Shown here in pieces: positions 11,400 through 23,974 of a stretch of DNA of 64,000 bases; position 1 is the first letter of the stretch, and each line of letters begins with the position of its first letter. The notes under the pieces are model-generated. The model worked only from the letters and a program-made list of their open reading frames with translations, was not told the DNA's origin and made no database searches. Position numbers and translations under genes: made by a program. Source of the stretch: Schistosoma mansoni (taxonomy: Eukaryota; Platyhelminthes; Trematoda; Strigeidida; Schistosomatidae); contig NC_031495.1 in assembly GCF_000237925.1 (NCBI RefSeq), positions 26,994,857-27,058,856 of the forward strand, read 5' to 3'.

Positions 11400-13194
11400 T
11401 AAGGACAGGACAAAGTGTATATTTAAGTGTGTAAAATAGGACACACTGTAAACAAAAAATATTGACAAAATGTCAAGCCTATCTAGATTTAGACTTATAG
11501 ATAAAGGTTTGTAAAGTATTACGTCTAAATTACAAGCGGAACTATTACGATGTGTGATTAACCTTTAAATCGGTTGTTCAAAAAAATGTAGGAACTGACC
11601 CCTCTTCCAACTGCTTATGATAAGTCTATTTTCGGCATACTTATATGTTTATTAAGAATAAAAAGTAGGACAGTAAACCGTCACGTATCAAGGATTTCAT
11701 CTTGTAAGACAGGTAACAAGAAGAATAGTTTTGAAATTAAGACAGTACATTGTTCATTATCCTAACATCTGTTTATAAATTTGCATACAGTGTCATCAGT
11801 AATTTTGTTCTTCATTACCTGCTATGTTTGTGTGATAATCTTGTACCGATAAAGTGGTCTGATTCGCCTAAAATTTCAACATGTCCAGTATTGCTTCTTC
11901 AAAAATATGGGTATATTTTAACATTGTCAATTCACTGTAGCCCCAACCTTTAACCGTAGTAAGGAGACTAAAAATCCGATTGTTTACGTAATGCTTTCGG
12001 TTAAGAAACATTGCTTATTATATATATGTCTATGTACGGTTAGGCGCTCATTTGAATTTTAAGGCAATGTATGGTATATTTTCCTTTAATCGTAGTAGGA
12101 TAAAATTCAACCTGTATTAATTTGACGCCAAATGTGTAGTTACCAAGCAATGAATACACGTCTGTCCCCACTTATGACGAAACAAATTGGGATATACTGT
12201 AATGTCTTGTCAAGATTCTTGAGTCATTAAAGTGGTTTCTACCAATAATTCCCGAGTAACTTTATCTTGCATATTAATGGACAACTAAAATACACCTGCC
12301 CATTAAAACCTATTTAATATTTGATAGGTACACATCGGTAATTCGTAATGACAATGAGCTACCTGTTGTCCAGACACAGTGACATAGGTATCATCGTTAG
12401 CCAAAACTTAAAGAACACAGCGCATTCTCGTGGGTTAGCGGCCAAAAGTTTCGGAATCCCTTTTTATTTGTGGAGCTTTTAGCCATATTGATACTGAAAA
12501 CTTTCTAATTTTGTATATAGCGTTCGTTCGTTCTAAACTCGTGTATTGAATAGAAGCGATATCCCCTATCTAAAAAACAGAGAGCTGCTGGAAAAAGCCC
12601 GAAAAACCGCAGTCTAAGCTGATTTTTATAATCGCAATGTTAAAGTAAGATTATATATGAGGTAGTTACATGAATTTACAGTGTATGGACAAGTGATATG
12701 ATGATACATTTAGGTTGAAATATAAAGTGGTACATAAAACAAGCGGATTGGAACAGGCAAGTTTACAGAGGAACTTACATTATTATCGGAATTTTCTGAG
12801 CTACCCATGTGTGCAATGTGTCGAAAGTTTATCGGATTACCTATGGAATACCGGTCAACTTTTATCCGTCTCTAAAACCCTGGAAATGAATTAAAGAGGA
12901 TCTTACAGCAGCTGGAGAGTTTGGAATGCAACAAAGCATCTTAATCTTTAAAGTACCGATCAATCGAGTTACATGAAAAACAGACACTACATTGACGATT
13001 TACAAACATAGCGCGTATGAGTTGTAGGTCAAACATTTGGTGAAGTAAAAAATATATCGACACATAGCATGAGATCTATGATTTTCAGTTTAATTGCCCA
13101 AAACTCATCTTCAACTACGATATAGATTCTCAAAAGATGTATTATTTAAAACTCTAGTCAGCTATACTTTTACTGTAATGTTTTTGTTGAAGCT
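11400..13194. other. No recognised gene or element
   Basis: AT-rich sequence with only short open frames. If the 11.0-11.4 kb exon is real, part of this could be its upstream intron, but I could not pick out another exon. Confidence 0.4.
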
Positions 13195-16100
13195 CAAATG
13201 GTTCAAATGGTTTTGGACGGAATAGAAGTTCTCGATTAAGGAGCTTCTGTGTCTAGTAGCAGTGGATTACCAATACCTCTTGGCAGAAACCTAAGTATAT
13301 TAACGGCAAAAGGAGGAAACGAAATTGGTAAACCGTAGTAGGATACTATCCTTAGTCCTTAAGAATATGTCAAGTTTTCTCTTTAAGGATTTCTGGAAAG
13401 TCGTTTGGACTAGCTCAGCCGGCAGTGAATTCCGGAATTTAACTACTCTTTGGGATTAGAAGTTGTGTCTACAGTCCCTTCATCTGTGTTGTGTCTACAG
13501 TTTCTGGGTGTTACCCCTTAGGTTTGTATTGGTACTAAGGTTAAATTGGTGTTTAAGGGGATGTCTAGAAGTGTTAAGGATGCTGAAAGCCATTAGGTCA
13601 ACTCTAAGATGCCTGAACTCTAATGGTTAAAGGTTAAATGATTGGGGACGCTTTTTATAGAGCTTGAATTTGAGTCCCCGAAATTATTCTGTTGATCGCC
13701 GTTGGATACGTAACAGAGTGTCCTTCTCCTTTTGGAGTGAATGAGGAAATACTATGTTTCTGTACTCTAGGTGGGGACAAATAAAACTGTTGAAGATTAC
13801 GTGTTGAGTTTTTCCGCCGGGATGGCCGAAAATGCGCACGGTTTGCTTGAAAAGCATTTTTGTCACAGTAAGCGTACGACTTCAAATTGTGGGGTATCAA
13901 CACTCCTAAATCTTTTTCAACTCGGGATACTTCAAGAGAGGAGTTTCCTAAGTTAAAACTATAGTCTGCAACATGTCGCAGATGCACTACTTCACACTTT
14001 GAAGTATTGATGGTATGTCCGTTGTCGTCTGCCCAACTTTGAAGTCGAGTCAGATCCTCCTGAAGTGCCAGTACATCCTCTTGGTTGCGTATCTGTCTCC
14101 AAAGTTTCATATCATCAGCAAAAAGCAATAAGTCAGACGATACTTGCTGTGGAAGATCGTTTATATAAATCAAGAAGAGAAGAGATCCTATTATTGAGCC
14201 CTGGGGGACTCCATTAGGACATTCCATAGCCTGAGAGAAAGCGAAGTTAACCCTGACCTTAAATTGTTGATTTTTTAGATATGAAGCGAGTCAGCCAATT
14301 AGTGGTGGTTTGATACACAATCTTTTGAGCTTATTGATAGGACATATATGGTTGACCCTATCAAAAGCTTTTGAGAAGTCCAGGTAGATAATGTCAACCT
14401 TCTCTTTCCTATCAAGGATGGCCGTCCATCTGTCCACCGCAGTCAGCAGGTTGGTTATACAAGAATGACCCTTCCCGAAACCATGCTGTTTGAGTGAAAA
14501 GAAGTTTAAGGATAATAACTTGTCGTGTATACCGTCGCATATCAGGGACTACATAATTTTTGAAGGTATGAAGAGAAGGGCCACCGTTCGGTAGCTGCGT
14601 CTATCTCCTTCGAAAATTGGTGTGTTTTGAGCCAGCTTTCAAGTTTCCGGTAGTTTGCCTCGACTTAGCGAGCATGAGAACATCACGCGAAGCGGTGCTG
14701 CCAGGATTGAAGCTGCTTCCCTCAGTTTGGCATAATGAACCCTATCCGGACCAGTAGAAGTGTCTTTTCTTAGGTGTTTCAGTCTCCAGTACACCAAGTC
14801 TGCGCTCAGATTCACTTCGGAAATTCCTGCGCAGTTTCAGATGAAGCTTTCATCAATATAGTTAATGTAGGACGATTGAAATGTCTAAGAGTATTGTTCA
14901 GCCAAAATTTTAGCAGCATCGCCGTTGCCTTTGGTCGGGCGTTAGGGTTTAACAGTTGGGAAACTCTAGTTTTGGCTTTGTCAAAGAGAGGCTGAGTCAT
15001 GGAGTAAGCTTTTCGGATTGGAGACAAATTTATTGATAAGGTTTACCTGGTACTGAAGCCTGATTTCTCCTACTAACCTTGTGAATATGAATCTGTATTG
15101 CATGTACGCGCCGTTGTGACAGTTCGTTTGTATTCTGCCCAACAGTGCCTTTTATGGCTTAGCAAACGAAGAGTGAAGTTTTTAATGACTGTAGTTTGCC
15201 TGTAGATTTTGGGTGCCGTTTGAGGAATAGACTGCCTTGTAAAACATCAGAGTGTTTACAGTAAGAAATCTCAATGAGCATCCACATTCCAGCGACTGAT
15301 GTTGGTGGGATATCTTAGCTCAGTCTTGCCGATAAAGCTAAAGGCTATAACGGCGTGATCGCTTCTCCCCAGCTGAGCCAGAATTGAAGGGTTGTCAAAT
15401 AGGAATTCTTCATTTGTAAATACCCAATCTAAGTGCGATGGCGTCTGACTGTTTCTCCAACGACTTGCCGACTTTACGTTTTCAAATAATCCCAGATCCT
15501 TAATGAGGTTGAAAACCAAGCCGCAAAAGAGTTTTCATTTCCAATATACGTACGTTCCGCGAAATTGACTTTTGGAGGTTTGAAGTCTCCTAGAATCAGG
15601 ATATCAGTGAATCCGAGACGGGCAAAGCGGGCTAACCCTTCCAGCATGCGGTTGTCGTACTCGATATCTGCAGTGCGCTTCCTACGGATGACTCCAACTG
15701 GACACCTCAAGGTGGCAGACAATCTTACTGTTATAACTTGTCACCAGTTGTTATATCTTGTGACCTGCGCGCCCTGTTATTGTATAACGTGATAATATCG
15801 CTAATTATAGAGCAGTGAATTGTCGATCGGACCAATGACACGTGAAACCCTTACGAGCAATCTAGAGCACTTGTTGGTCATGCTTTCTGCCTAGCCCAAC
15901 CAGTCAAGTCCAGAACACCAATAACAGCCTCTGTGGTATGAATCATTCATTTCAAGCATACCGGGTTTATATACCAAACAGACAGACCACATCGTACCAT
16001 AAATAGGAAAACAACATTTGTACAAGATTTAGCCACATGTAGCTGTGTGGGAGACGGTAATTAATAGACTGAACATAACTCAAGAATGGTAAATCGTATA

Positions 16101-17830
16101 ATGATAGCCAACGGGTCAAGATAAATCTCATAATAGGAGGCACACGAATATGAATAGTTCACTTACTTAACAATTATACAATGAAAATATATGTATCATA
16201 TTGGTCCATAAATAGTTCTCAAAAGTTACCATTTATAATTCTTATCCAGACATAACACTTACTGAGAACCAAACGGATTCATCAAGATCGATAAATTTTT
16301 GGTTGTGGACTCGATGTACCTCCAGGCAAGATAGTAAGTATAAGGCTACTCCACTCCCAATCCCTGTTTTCATGTCATTGAGAAACAAAGACACCCAGGT
16401 ATTGTTAGCCTCTAGTTCGTAAAGGGAGTAGACATCCAAGTTGCAGATATTCCTATTAGATGAGCATTATTAGCATTACTGAGTTCACGTAGCTTATCCA
16501 TTTTATTAGGTAAATTCGCGGCGTTCATATATGAGCAGTTTTCAATTTGAAACGCGCGAGCTCCTCCTTCCTGATTATCTTCATAAGCCTTATGTGAATG
16601 GACGGATAGCCTACCTATACACGATTTTCAGAGTTGGTAACCCCTATCCTTTTCACGTCTTTTTATGATCACGAGAGTCCACAAATGGAATGATCAGCTC
16701 CAACTTGCCTTTACGCTTGATTCTGACATCTTGTGGCCTATCTGGATTCATATAGATCCTAGTTGGCAACCGACGTCAGTTGGTACGAAATGCATCCAGA
16801 GCTGCAGCCGACATATGAGAGGATGTGAAAGTTGTCTTCACCAGCCGGGGTCTAGGAGCACCATCCTTATTGGCTAGTCTCACCACTTGTTAAGTCAGTA
16901 TATTTTTGAGCTTCAAAAACTGTTAATGAATCTCCATTCTCAAATATTAGAGTTTGTGTGGTCAGGGTTCATATTTTCCGGACCCCTTGCACAATGATGT
17001 TTCTTCCGCGAGATTCTCTAGGGATTTTCCGGATAAGATCCCACTCAGAATGCGGTATATCAGGCAATATTCTTACATTCCTGTATGATTTCAGTAAGTG
17101 ACTAGCTAGTAGGATATCCTCCACGTCGTAGCACTAATGAGCGATACACGATTTTTGATGCTTGGAGTCCTTCGTAAGAGTGAGCCGTGTGACCGTCAAA
17201 TGCTCTATTTTGAGAAGTTCGAGTTCTTTGTTTAACATTTCTGAGAGCATTCTGTCATGCTTGTCCTGCAAACTGAGGGGAAGGTCGGGGCTGTCTTTAA
17301 AGTTCATGATTATGAGAGAATTATCACGAACCGCTATTGTTTTCCCAGTTTTTGGTTACATTCAGTTTGGGGAACTAGTTGTTTGGAGGTTGAGAAGTGT
17401 TTTCGATTTCTACGCCCTCTGCAGACCAAATGGATATTCTTGGGGGTAGACTGTGAGGCCAAACTACCAGTTGTCTTCGCCACAATACTTGGGATGTAAA
17501 GCTTTTTAGACAATGACGCCCGTTCCTTTTTAACTTTGTCAACGAGGTCCAATCACCTACCGAGTTCTTGAGGACCGCCATTGCACTCAGAGGTCCTATG
17601 CTGGAAGACCCAAGTCTGCTGAGGTAGTCTACGATCCGACCTACTGAGTCCGTTGTAGGCAGTTACTATGAAATTTGTGCATGCTTCCTGGAACCAACCT
17701 CTTCTAATGTCTCACTGCACACCAGATGAAACAGCAAAGCGGCATCCGTGTCGTTCGCATGAATTCTTCATGACTATACTGACGTAAACTGTTAACAGTT
17801 CACCAAAAACGGGCAAAAATGGATAAAAAA
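13195..17830 (-). mobile_element. CR1-clade LINE (SR1-like), long but decayed copy
   Basis: Read on the minus strand, 5' to 3'. ORF1 remnants lie at about 17.6-16.6 kb (for example the open stretch 17334-17552). An endonuclease domain lies at about 16.44-15.27 kb, with KFIDLDESVWFSV, ILILGDFKPP and LGRSDHAVIAFSF (catalytic D-H pair). The reverse transcriptase lies at about 15.2-13.65 kb, with GVPQGSIIGSLLFLIYIND and LLLFADDMKLW (catalytic FADD) and the KDLGVLI thumb motif. The 3' end near 13195-13225 carries two AACCATTTG-type 9-mers; CR1 elements typically end in short tandem repeats of this kind. Frames are interrupted repeatedly. A solo LTR (15729-16257) sits inside the endonuclease; the CR1 frame reads on from one side of it to the other. 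Confidence 0.85.
15729..16257. mobile_element. Solo LTR of an LTR retrotransposon (fossil), nested in CR1
   Basis: A 529-bp unit beginning TGTTATAAC and ending CATAACA is flanked on both sides by the 5-bp direct repeat CTTAC (15724-15728 and 16258-16262). It has no coding capacity. Terminal TG...CA and a 5-bp target duplication are the marks of an LTR element, and the single LTR implies loss of the interior by LTR-LTR recombination. The family is uncertain; a Ty3/gypsy-like (Saci-type) origin is my guess. It is younger than the CR1 copy it interrupts. Confidence 0.85.
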
Positions 17831-19195
17831 GGATTACGATAAACCAAAACTAGCCTTTAGGTGAAAAACTGAAAAAAGAATCGAATGGTAAGCTGAGGCA
17901 AAACCACAGTTAACTATAAAGCTGAGGAGAACTCAAAAAGAAAAGTAATCTACCGAACATGTAACTCAGGAGATTCTTTAGATCAGAAATGGTACTTTTG
18001 TTGCGTAAAAACACAGCAAACATTTGAGCAATGCAAATCACGTTAGGACCAAAATTCCCGCCCGCAAAGCGGCAATTGAAATGCCACTGAACCCTAGAGA
18101 AACCATCATTCAGCTAGATCACCCGATGTCGAACAGTTTTTCTAGCTTATGAATGGCAAGGACGATCAACGGGGATCAATCAACTACATGCTATGGACGG
18201 GTGTGGATGGGCGATCTAACTATGGGTCGGGTTTCCGACTACTAAATGATTTTTAGGATAGGAGGTCATTCAACCTGTATTAATTCTTACAACTTGTAGT
18301 ACCGAAAAGTTCCAACCTCACTTTGAGTATACCAACGTAAGTTCCTGATATTACGTGTTCTAGTAGGGAAGTTCAAAAATTTACTGCGCGATGGGGAAAT
18401 AGGAACTACAGACCTCAACGATTTCATTTTGGTTTTTGAACTTTCTTACAATGACCAGTCTTAGATAAAAGGGAAGTTTAAGACATTTCAATACCAGGAT
18501 CACCGTTCAGTATACAGTAAGCCAGTATTACGTCACCCTTCAAGCTGCAGTAAAATAACGGGAATAAGTTGAGTCGTTTCAATCCAACTTTATGAGAAAG
18601 GCCAGTAAGACCTTTTTCATTCTCTGTCCTTCAATGTTAAAAAGTCGTTCTCGCATACCCGGCTCATACTTAGAACAAGGACTCCCACCTTGAATCACAC
18701 ATTTCAAACGTGACGCAAATTGGGTTATACAAACTGAAGAATACCGCTCGAAAATTCAATCTTCTAGCGGGTTTTGCACATATGTTTGTGTTAAAATATT
18801 CACACCACACTACCTGAATCACTATGTTTTGATGTACTCGAGAGAATAAGCCCATCATATTCGGCCATTTCGCAGATTACACATATCTTAGTTCGAAATT
18901 CCGGTAATTATCGGCATTACAGAGACTTGTAGTAACAATTACATAGTTCTAGACCGTCACCACAAAGTACAAAACCTATGTATTTCCGAAGTTAGATGGC
19001 AGAAAAGTGAATGTCTAGGAATTGATGAAAAATAGAAAAGCGCGACATAGACAATGCAGGATAACTATTTAGACTTCATGATTCTGTCGAGAAGAAGAAG
19101 TAACCGCAAATATAACCCTTTTATCTTTATATAAGACACATAACTCTGATAGTACATATGAATTAATTTTTTTCAAATGCCTTTACAAAACAGTG
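17831..19195. other. Unassigned sequence downstream of the CR1 5' end
   Basis: Possibly includes more CR1 5' untranslated sequence up to about 18.1 kb. The 18.24-18.56 kb stretch faintly resembles another LINE C-terminus on the minus strand, but I could not establish a frame. Confidence 0.35.
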
Positions 19196-19345
19196 TGTAG
19201 GCAAAAAGTAAGACTTCCCTGGTAGTAGCTGTATAGCGTGGCATGTGAGAGCATTTCCAGAGGTAGAGCTCAGTCTCCTCTCACTCGTCCGTACTAGGGA
19301 ATCGGAGGGCGCCTACGTCTACTACCCTCATAGAGGAACACAATC
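19196..19345 (-). mobile_element. SINE-like repeat, 5' end fragment
   Basis: GACTTCCCTGGTAGTAGC, GAGAGCATTTCCAGAGG and CTCTCACTCGTCCGTACTAG match, with differences, the 5' end of the ~500-bp repeats at 22.2 and 35.2 kb. The body and the (AATA)n tail are absent. It abuts a family B LINE fragment. Confidence 0.6.
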
Positions 19346-19387
19346 CGCCTACCCGCATTCAACATCGAACTCTGTCCTCGGCATTCC

Positions 19388-19883
19388 TTTCCACTTGTTT
19401 CCAAGTGCTATTCATCCTTTCGGTGTTGGCTTACAATTCCCAGCGCAATACGTTCTCTGGTCATCCTCTTTTCTTTTTCCCTTCAGCTACTCACAATAGA
19501 ACTGTCTTGACATTCGTACAGAAGATTCTCACTTTGATACTGGCTGACTGTTCTTTTGAGTTTTATATGTGCATCGACTGTAGAAATGCCACCCTTACTT
19601 TGCCAATCCTTGTCTTTACGTCTGCATCAGACCCTCCTTGTTCATCGGTGATGCTGACTAGGTACGTGAGAGTTTCCATTTCTTCTAGAGCTTCTCGATC
19701 AAGTGTAATTTGGTTGGAGTTCACACTGTTGTATATGAGGATCCAGCTTTTTCCCTTGTGTATGTTGAGGCCTACTGATTCAGAGGCTTCTGTTACACAA
19801 TTTGTCTTCGTCTGCATTTGTTTCTGCGCATGCAAGCTATTCACGGTACACAGATATTCGATGGTGATAATAACTGTTTTCAA
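19388..19883 (-). mobile_element. RTE-like LINE (family B), 3' fragment
   Basis: The minus strand reads NIHKGKSWIL, ITLDREALEEMETLTYL and EQGGSDADVKTRIGKVRVAF, the same region as the plus-strand copy at 846-1641. It then jumps to the KRK-rich C-terminal segment near 19.4 kb, so part of the C-terminal domain between them is deleted. The same arrangement, with the same junction, is seen at 54.9-55.3 kb. That suggests a derived deletion subfamily or a shared source. Confidence 0.8.
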
Positions 19884-19899
19884 TATGTTTGTTATGTGA

Positions 19900-20585
19900 G
19901 GTTAGAAATTTCAACCGCTGTCATTTTATTTCTAGTCTATGCTCTTGATATAACATTTGAAGTTATATTAATATATACAAAATATAGAGAAATTGTTAAC
20001 ACTCAATATAACAATTATTAATCAATCAAATACTTCGAATTCTTCTTGTAACACTCATATGTCAGCAGAACTATTTACTTGAGTTTTGAATATCAAAAAT
20101 GACAGAGAGATTGGGGAAACTATGAACGTAGTAGAAAAAAGAATGCAAGGAAATCAGAAACGGTGTTTTGTGGCATCTGCAGGCCGTGATTCAGCGAAAT
20201 GTTCTCCATATTTGTCAATAACTCTAAAACTCTTAAATCTGAGTGTAAACAACTGCAAGCATTTAAATGTATGACACCGGAAATTCGGATTCAAAACAGC
20301 TGGTAAGGTTTACAGAGAATCCTTCACAAATAGGTTTAACGTTTTCATCAAATTCTTCTGAATGACAATCTTATCACCACCATGATTGTAAGGGTCTTTC
20401 TCATAATTTTTACGACTTTTAGGCTACTTACTATTGTCATGGAAGAACTAAAACTGGATGGAGGTTTTCTGTAAGCAGCCTTACAACACTGAATGTTCCT
20501 GAATTTTGAAAACTGTTTTTTTTTAATCAAGACGAAAGTAATTCAAACCCCCAATTATCGAAATACTCTTATCCCTTTTAAGGCG
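19900..20585. other. No recognised gene or element
   Basis: About 690 bp of AT-rich sequence between a LINE fragment and a MITE, with no feature I can support. Confidence 0.45.
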
Positions 20586-20593
20586 AAACTTTT

Positions 20594-21346
20594 GGAGAGA
20601 CTAAAGAACATGGACGACCTTTGAACGAATCTTAAATGACCTTGAGAAATATTAGCCAATCAGAAGACAGTTAGCATACAGTAAAAATATATCATACAAA
20701 ACTCAAAAATTAAAGGGGGTACTGTTCTTTTACATGAATCAAAAACTTATCAAGGTCAGATATAGGTTCAGAAGTTTTAAAATCGTAGTGCATCCGGCAC
20801 AGGAAATCATCCTTGTGGCTCCATAGTAGTCAACCTCTGGAACCATGACAAAGTCCCGAAAATTCTTTTAGCCTCGACCACATAGTTTCAGTGTTGTCGG
20901 TATGTTGGTATGGTTTAGGATTAGGGTTAAAGTTTAGGGTTGCGGTTTAGGGTTAAAGATGAGACTATAAATTATGGACGACATTTGAGCGACGCTAGAG
21001 TGAATCTGAGAGTGTCAACGTAATAACTAAGACTAAATGAGGGTTATAAACCTGTGTGAAGAATTCAAATTATGATTTACAGTTCATGGTTAAGGTTAGG
21101 AATTATACTTAGGGTTTTCATCATGAACTGACATCAGCTATAATGCCACAACTCTATCCAAATGTATAATTGAATTCTGCGCCAAAATCTCATGATAACT
21201 TATCTTGTAGACGCTTAATTATCATGTTTTCTCTAAAATCCGTTGTAAACCGACCGTACGTAAGCGTCAGGTACCGAACTTAGCGCCGTGACCTTGAAAA
21301 CCCGCGAAAGCTTCTGATTGGCTCGTCCATGTTCTTTAGTCTCGCC
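20594..21346. mobile_element. Merlin-like MITE, copy 2, compound
   Basis: A 753-bp relative of the 5435-5986 element. The terminal inverted repeats read GGAGAGACTAAAGAACATGG on the left and, reverse-complemented, GGCGAGACTAAAGAACATGG on the right. The target duplication is AAACTTTT (20586-20593 and 21347-21354), again 8 bp. About 260 bp from the left end and at the right end (about 21210-21346) it closely matches copy 1. The middle holds many TTTAGGGTT-like units (20910-20960), followed by an internal copy of the terminus (GAGACTATAAATTATGGACG, from about 20965), so it appears dimeric or nested. No transposase is encoded. Confidence 0.85.
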
Positions 21347-21780
21347 AAACTTTTTGTAAAATTTGCTGTTATCTTCGTTTCGTCTCCTTCACTCCAGTTT
21401 AGCTAATGAAGTGTTATTTATTAGTGCAATTATTTTCGCTGAACTGCTGTTGATGTCAAACAGACTGGGACTAAAACTCAACTTCTTCTCTTGGGTTAAT
21501 CACCGGTTACTGAAATTGTTTGTGCTCAGCAGATATATATTTCATGGGACGCATCCTTAGATTCAGTGTTGTTTTACTTCAGATCACCTTGTTTTCCTTG
21601 AATTAAAATTATTATTTTCCGAAGTGGACATACCAATCAATTCTGGGTAGTGTAAACATCCCTCACCACAGAACTATGCTGAACATAATAAACTGAAGGT
21701 TTAAAAAAAGTGGGGAATAAAATTAGTATCAACTAGGGTTCCATATCTAAAGTTGTAAGTAAGAAGTAATGTATCATAGA

Positions 21781-22285
21781 AACTTATTTTATTTATTTAT
21801 ACACATAAATATTGGTACAAGGAAGCACCAGATACATATGCGCCGCACAAATCAAATGAGATTTGTGTGAGGGCTGTGATACTGCCCGGGTGCCCAAACC
21901 GAAGCAGGTGGTTTTCTCAGGGGTCTGATCCACAAGGCAGTGGAGCATCGTGAGGCGATGCATTCCCATGGTGGCCGGTGACCAGCGATTTGTTCATACG
22001 CCATTTGTTCCATCAGGATACTGGAGCCCATGTGCACCATTGGTTTGGAATCAGGGTTTTCCAACTCCCCTAGGTGGACCCAACATATCCACCAACCCGG
22101 TTAAAGCGCCAAACATTCGCTTTTCGTCCTCTCACTTTCGTAAACAACAGTAGTGCCACGAGAAGGCAGTGAGTAGAACTTCCCTGGCAGAGACTATTAC
22201 ACATGGCCATGTGAGAGTATTTCGAGAGGGAGAGCGGACTCTCCCCACTCTCGGCTATACCAGGGCATTTGGGGGCATCATAGAA
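21781..22285 (-). mobile_element. Unclassified ~500-bp SINE-like repeat, near-complete copy
   Basis: On the minus strand it starts near CCCAAATGCCCTGGTATAGC and ends in a TTTATTTATTTA (sense AATAAATAAA) tail at 21781-21800. It is collinear with the copy at 34768-35292. It encodes no domain I recognise. The A-rich tetranucleotide tail and frequent 5' truncation of sibling copies point to LINE-driven retroposition. I saw no pol III A/B boxes, so it may be a short non-autonomous LINE derivative rather than a true SINE. Confidence 0.75.
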
Positions 22286-22299
22286 ATACCGTTCTGAGT

Positions 22300-23690
22300 G
22301 AATGTACTCGACAGGCAATCTTCTTGAAAGCTAGATTAAGGGATAAAAAACTATTGCCAGGCTTAACTTGAATTCATCAATCTATTTAGGTATCAATATA
22401 AAAACCAAATACCGAAAAATGGTTATTTTTTATTCGATGGGATTGTTACTTCAATAAAGGTGACATAATGACCGATTCTTAACATTAACGAAACTTGAAC
22501 GTAAACAACACACATGAACGTATGGAGCAATATTATTCAAACTAAAAAAGACCATAGTACTGGTCAATAATGCTAAACCCTCTTTGTTTGGTCAGTACAA
22601 GTGTTAAAACTGGGATATCTATTAAATTAACAAAATAACACGATTAAAATGTATTTTCTCAACAAATCTGCAATTTAGTCGATAACTCAGGATACAGCCT
22701 GTTAATCGTACATTCCATCTAAAGTATAACTAGCATCATGGTCTTACTGACTTGGCCAATTTGCCCACCTACACGAAAACAAAACACTCTAATATATAGA
22801 TGCTTATATTTATAAAATATGGATTGTTCGCATACCTTTCGAAAAGAATATAATAAAGCACGAGAATTTTGATTGTCAAATAAAAGTATGAAGTGAAACA
22901 GATAAACCTATATATATATAAATATATATATATATGGAAATAAAAGCATCAGTATTGTTCGTCTTAAAAGTTAACATAAATGTTGTTATGATTACAATAA
23001 ATTTGTAAAGAAAAATGCAAATAAAGATAGTATGATAGATACATGATCATACCTATTTTTTCATATTATAACATACATTGACTTGACGTTTATCGTTCAG
23101 AAAACACATTATTATTATTAATAGTTAATTCAAACAAAGTCGAATCATTGTAAAACAACAAATCGTAACAGACTGAGGTCACAAATAATTTATACCTACC
23201 TACCTACCTATCAATAAACGATATTAATTTCGATAATAACATTAATTATTAATACTAATGATAATTTTGATAGATGACAATAATGATTAAAAATATACTC
23301 ATATGGATTCTTTTTCACTCGGATAATGGAAAAGAAATAAAAACGACAGCATTGATAAAATCAAAATATTTAGTACAAAACAAAAACAGTAGCAACGACA
23401 AGAACGAAGAGGAAACTCGAGAACTAGAAAAAAACAGTAGTAGCAGCAGCAGCGAAAACAACAGCAACAATGAAGATAGAGAAAATTATCCAGTGATGTA
23501 AATGCAAATGAGGATCATCAAAGAAACCTGATTTCATAACATTAAAGGAATTATTCTGAAGAAATGCACGAATACCGTAAATAGTGAACTGATACTATAA
23601 TTGATTTGGCTTAGCAATAGTGAAGAAATATAATCCCATTAGGGAACAAAATAAACCTATTATTTCACCAGTTCAAGGACATATTTTTTA
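22300..23690. other. AT-rich sequence downstream of the septin stop
   Basis: Includes a (TA)n tract at about 22910-22936 and a short (CTAC)n run near 23200. The minus-strand part nearest 23690 is likely septin 3' UTR. The plus-strand Ser/Asn-rich open frame at 23274-23501 is low-complexity and not called as a gene. Confidence 0.5.
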
Positions 23691-23695
23691 GGAAA

Positions 23696-23974
23696 TTAGA
23701 AAAGACCTTTCTTTTTCTTTTCAGTTTTTACACGTTCTTTAATTACCTCATTCATAACTCGTTCACCCAGGCCTAATGTTGGACCATTTGTTCCAATCTC
23801 TGCACCAATATCCCATTCACGCCAATTCTCTTCCCAATTTTGACGTTCTAATTCAAATGCACGTCGAGCAGCTTCTTGTTCTAATTCTTGGGCTTTTAAT
23901 TGTTCTCTCATTTGTTCTACACGTCGCATTAAATCAGATTCTAGTTCACGAAGTTTCTGATTTTTTTCTTCAAC
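23696..23974 (-). CDS. SEPT7: Septin last exon: coiled coil and C-terminus
   Basis: 92 codons and a TAA stop. It starts [18 protein letters not shown] after CTTCAATAG and continues with coiled-coil heptads to about [10 protein letters not shown], then a short tail ending EKKKKGLF. It lies 9.3 kb from the preceding exon, an intron holding five or more transposon copies. Confidence 0.92.
   Translation of the reverse strand, partial: VEEKNQKLRELESDLMRRVEQMREQLKAQELEQEAARRAFELERQNWEENWREWDIGAEIGTNGPTLGLGERVMNEVIKERVKTEKKKKGLF

Noticed and set aside
11236-11439. Plus-strand frame opposite the proline exon
   Set aside because: The minus-strand frame is longer, ends in a natural stop and has an acceptor; this one is likely its shadow.
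23200-23215. CRISPR-like or satellite array
   Set aside because: The CTAC run is a short microsatellite with no spacer structure.
23274-23501. Plus-strand open frame rich in Ser, Asn and Glu
   Set aside because: Low-complexity sequence of AAC/AGC repeats next to the septin 3' end; no domain, no splice signals, opposite strand to the gene.
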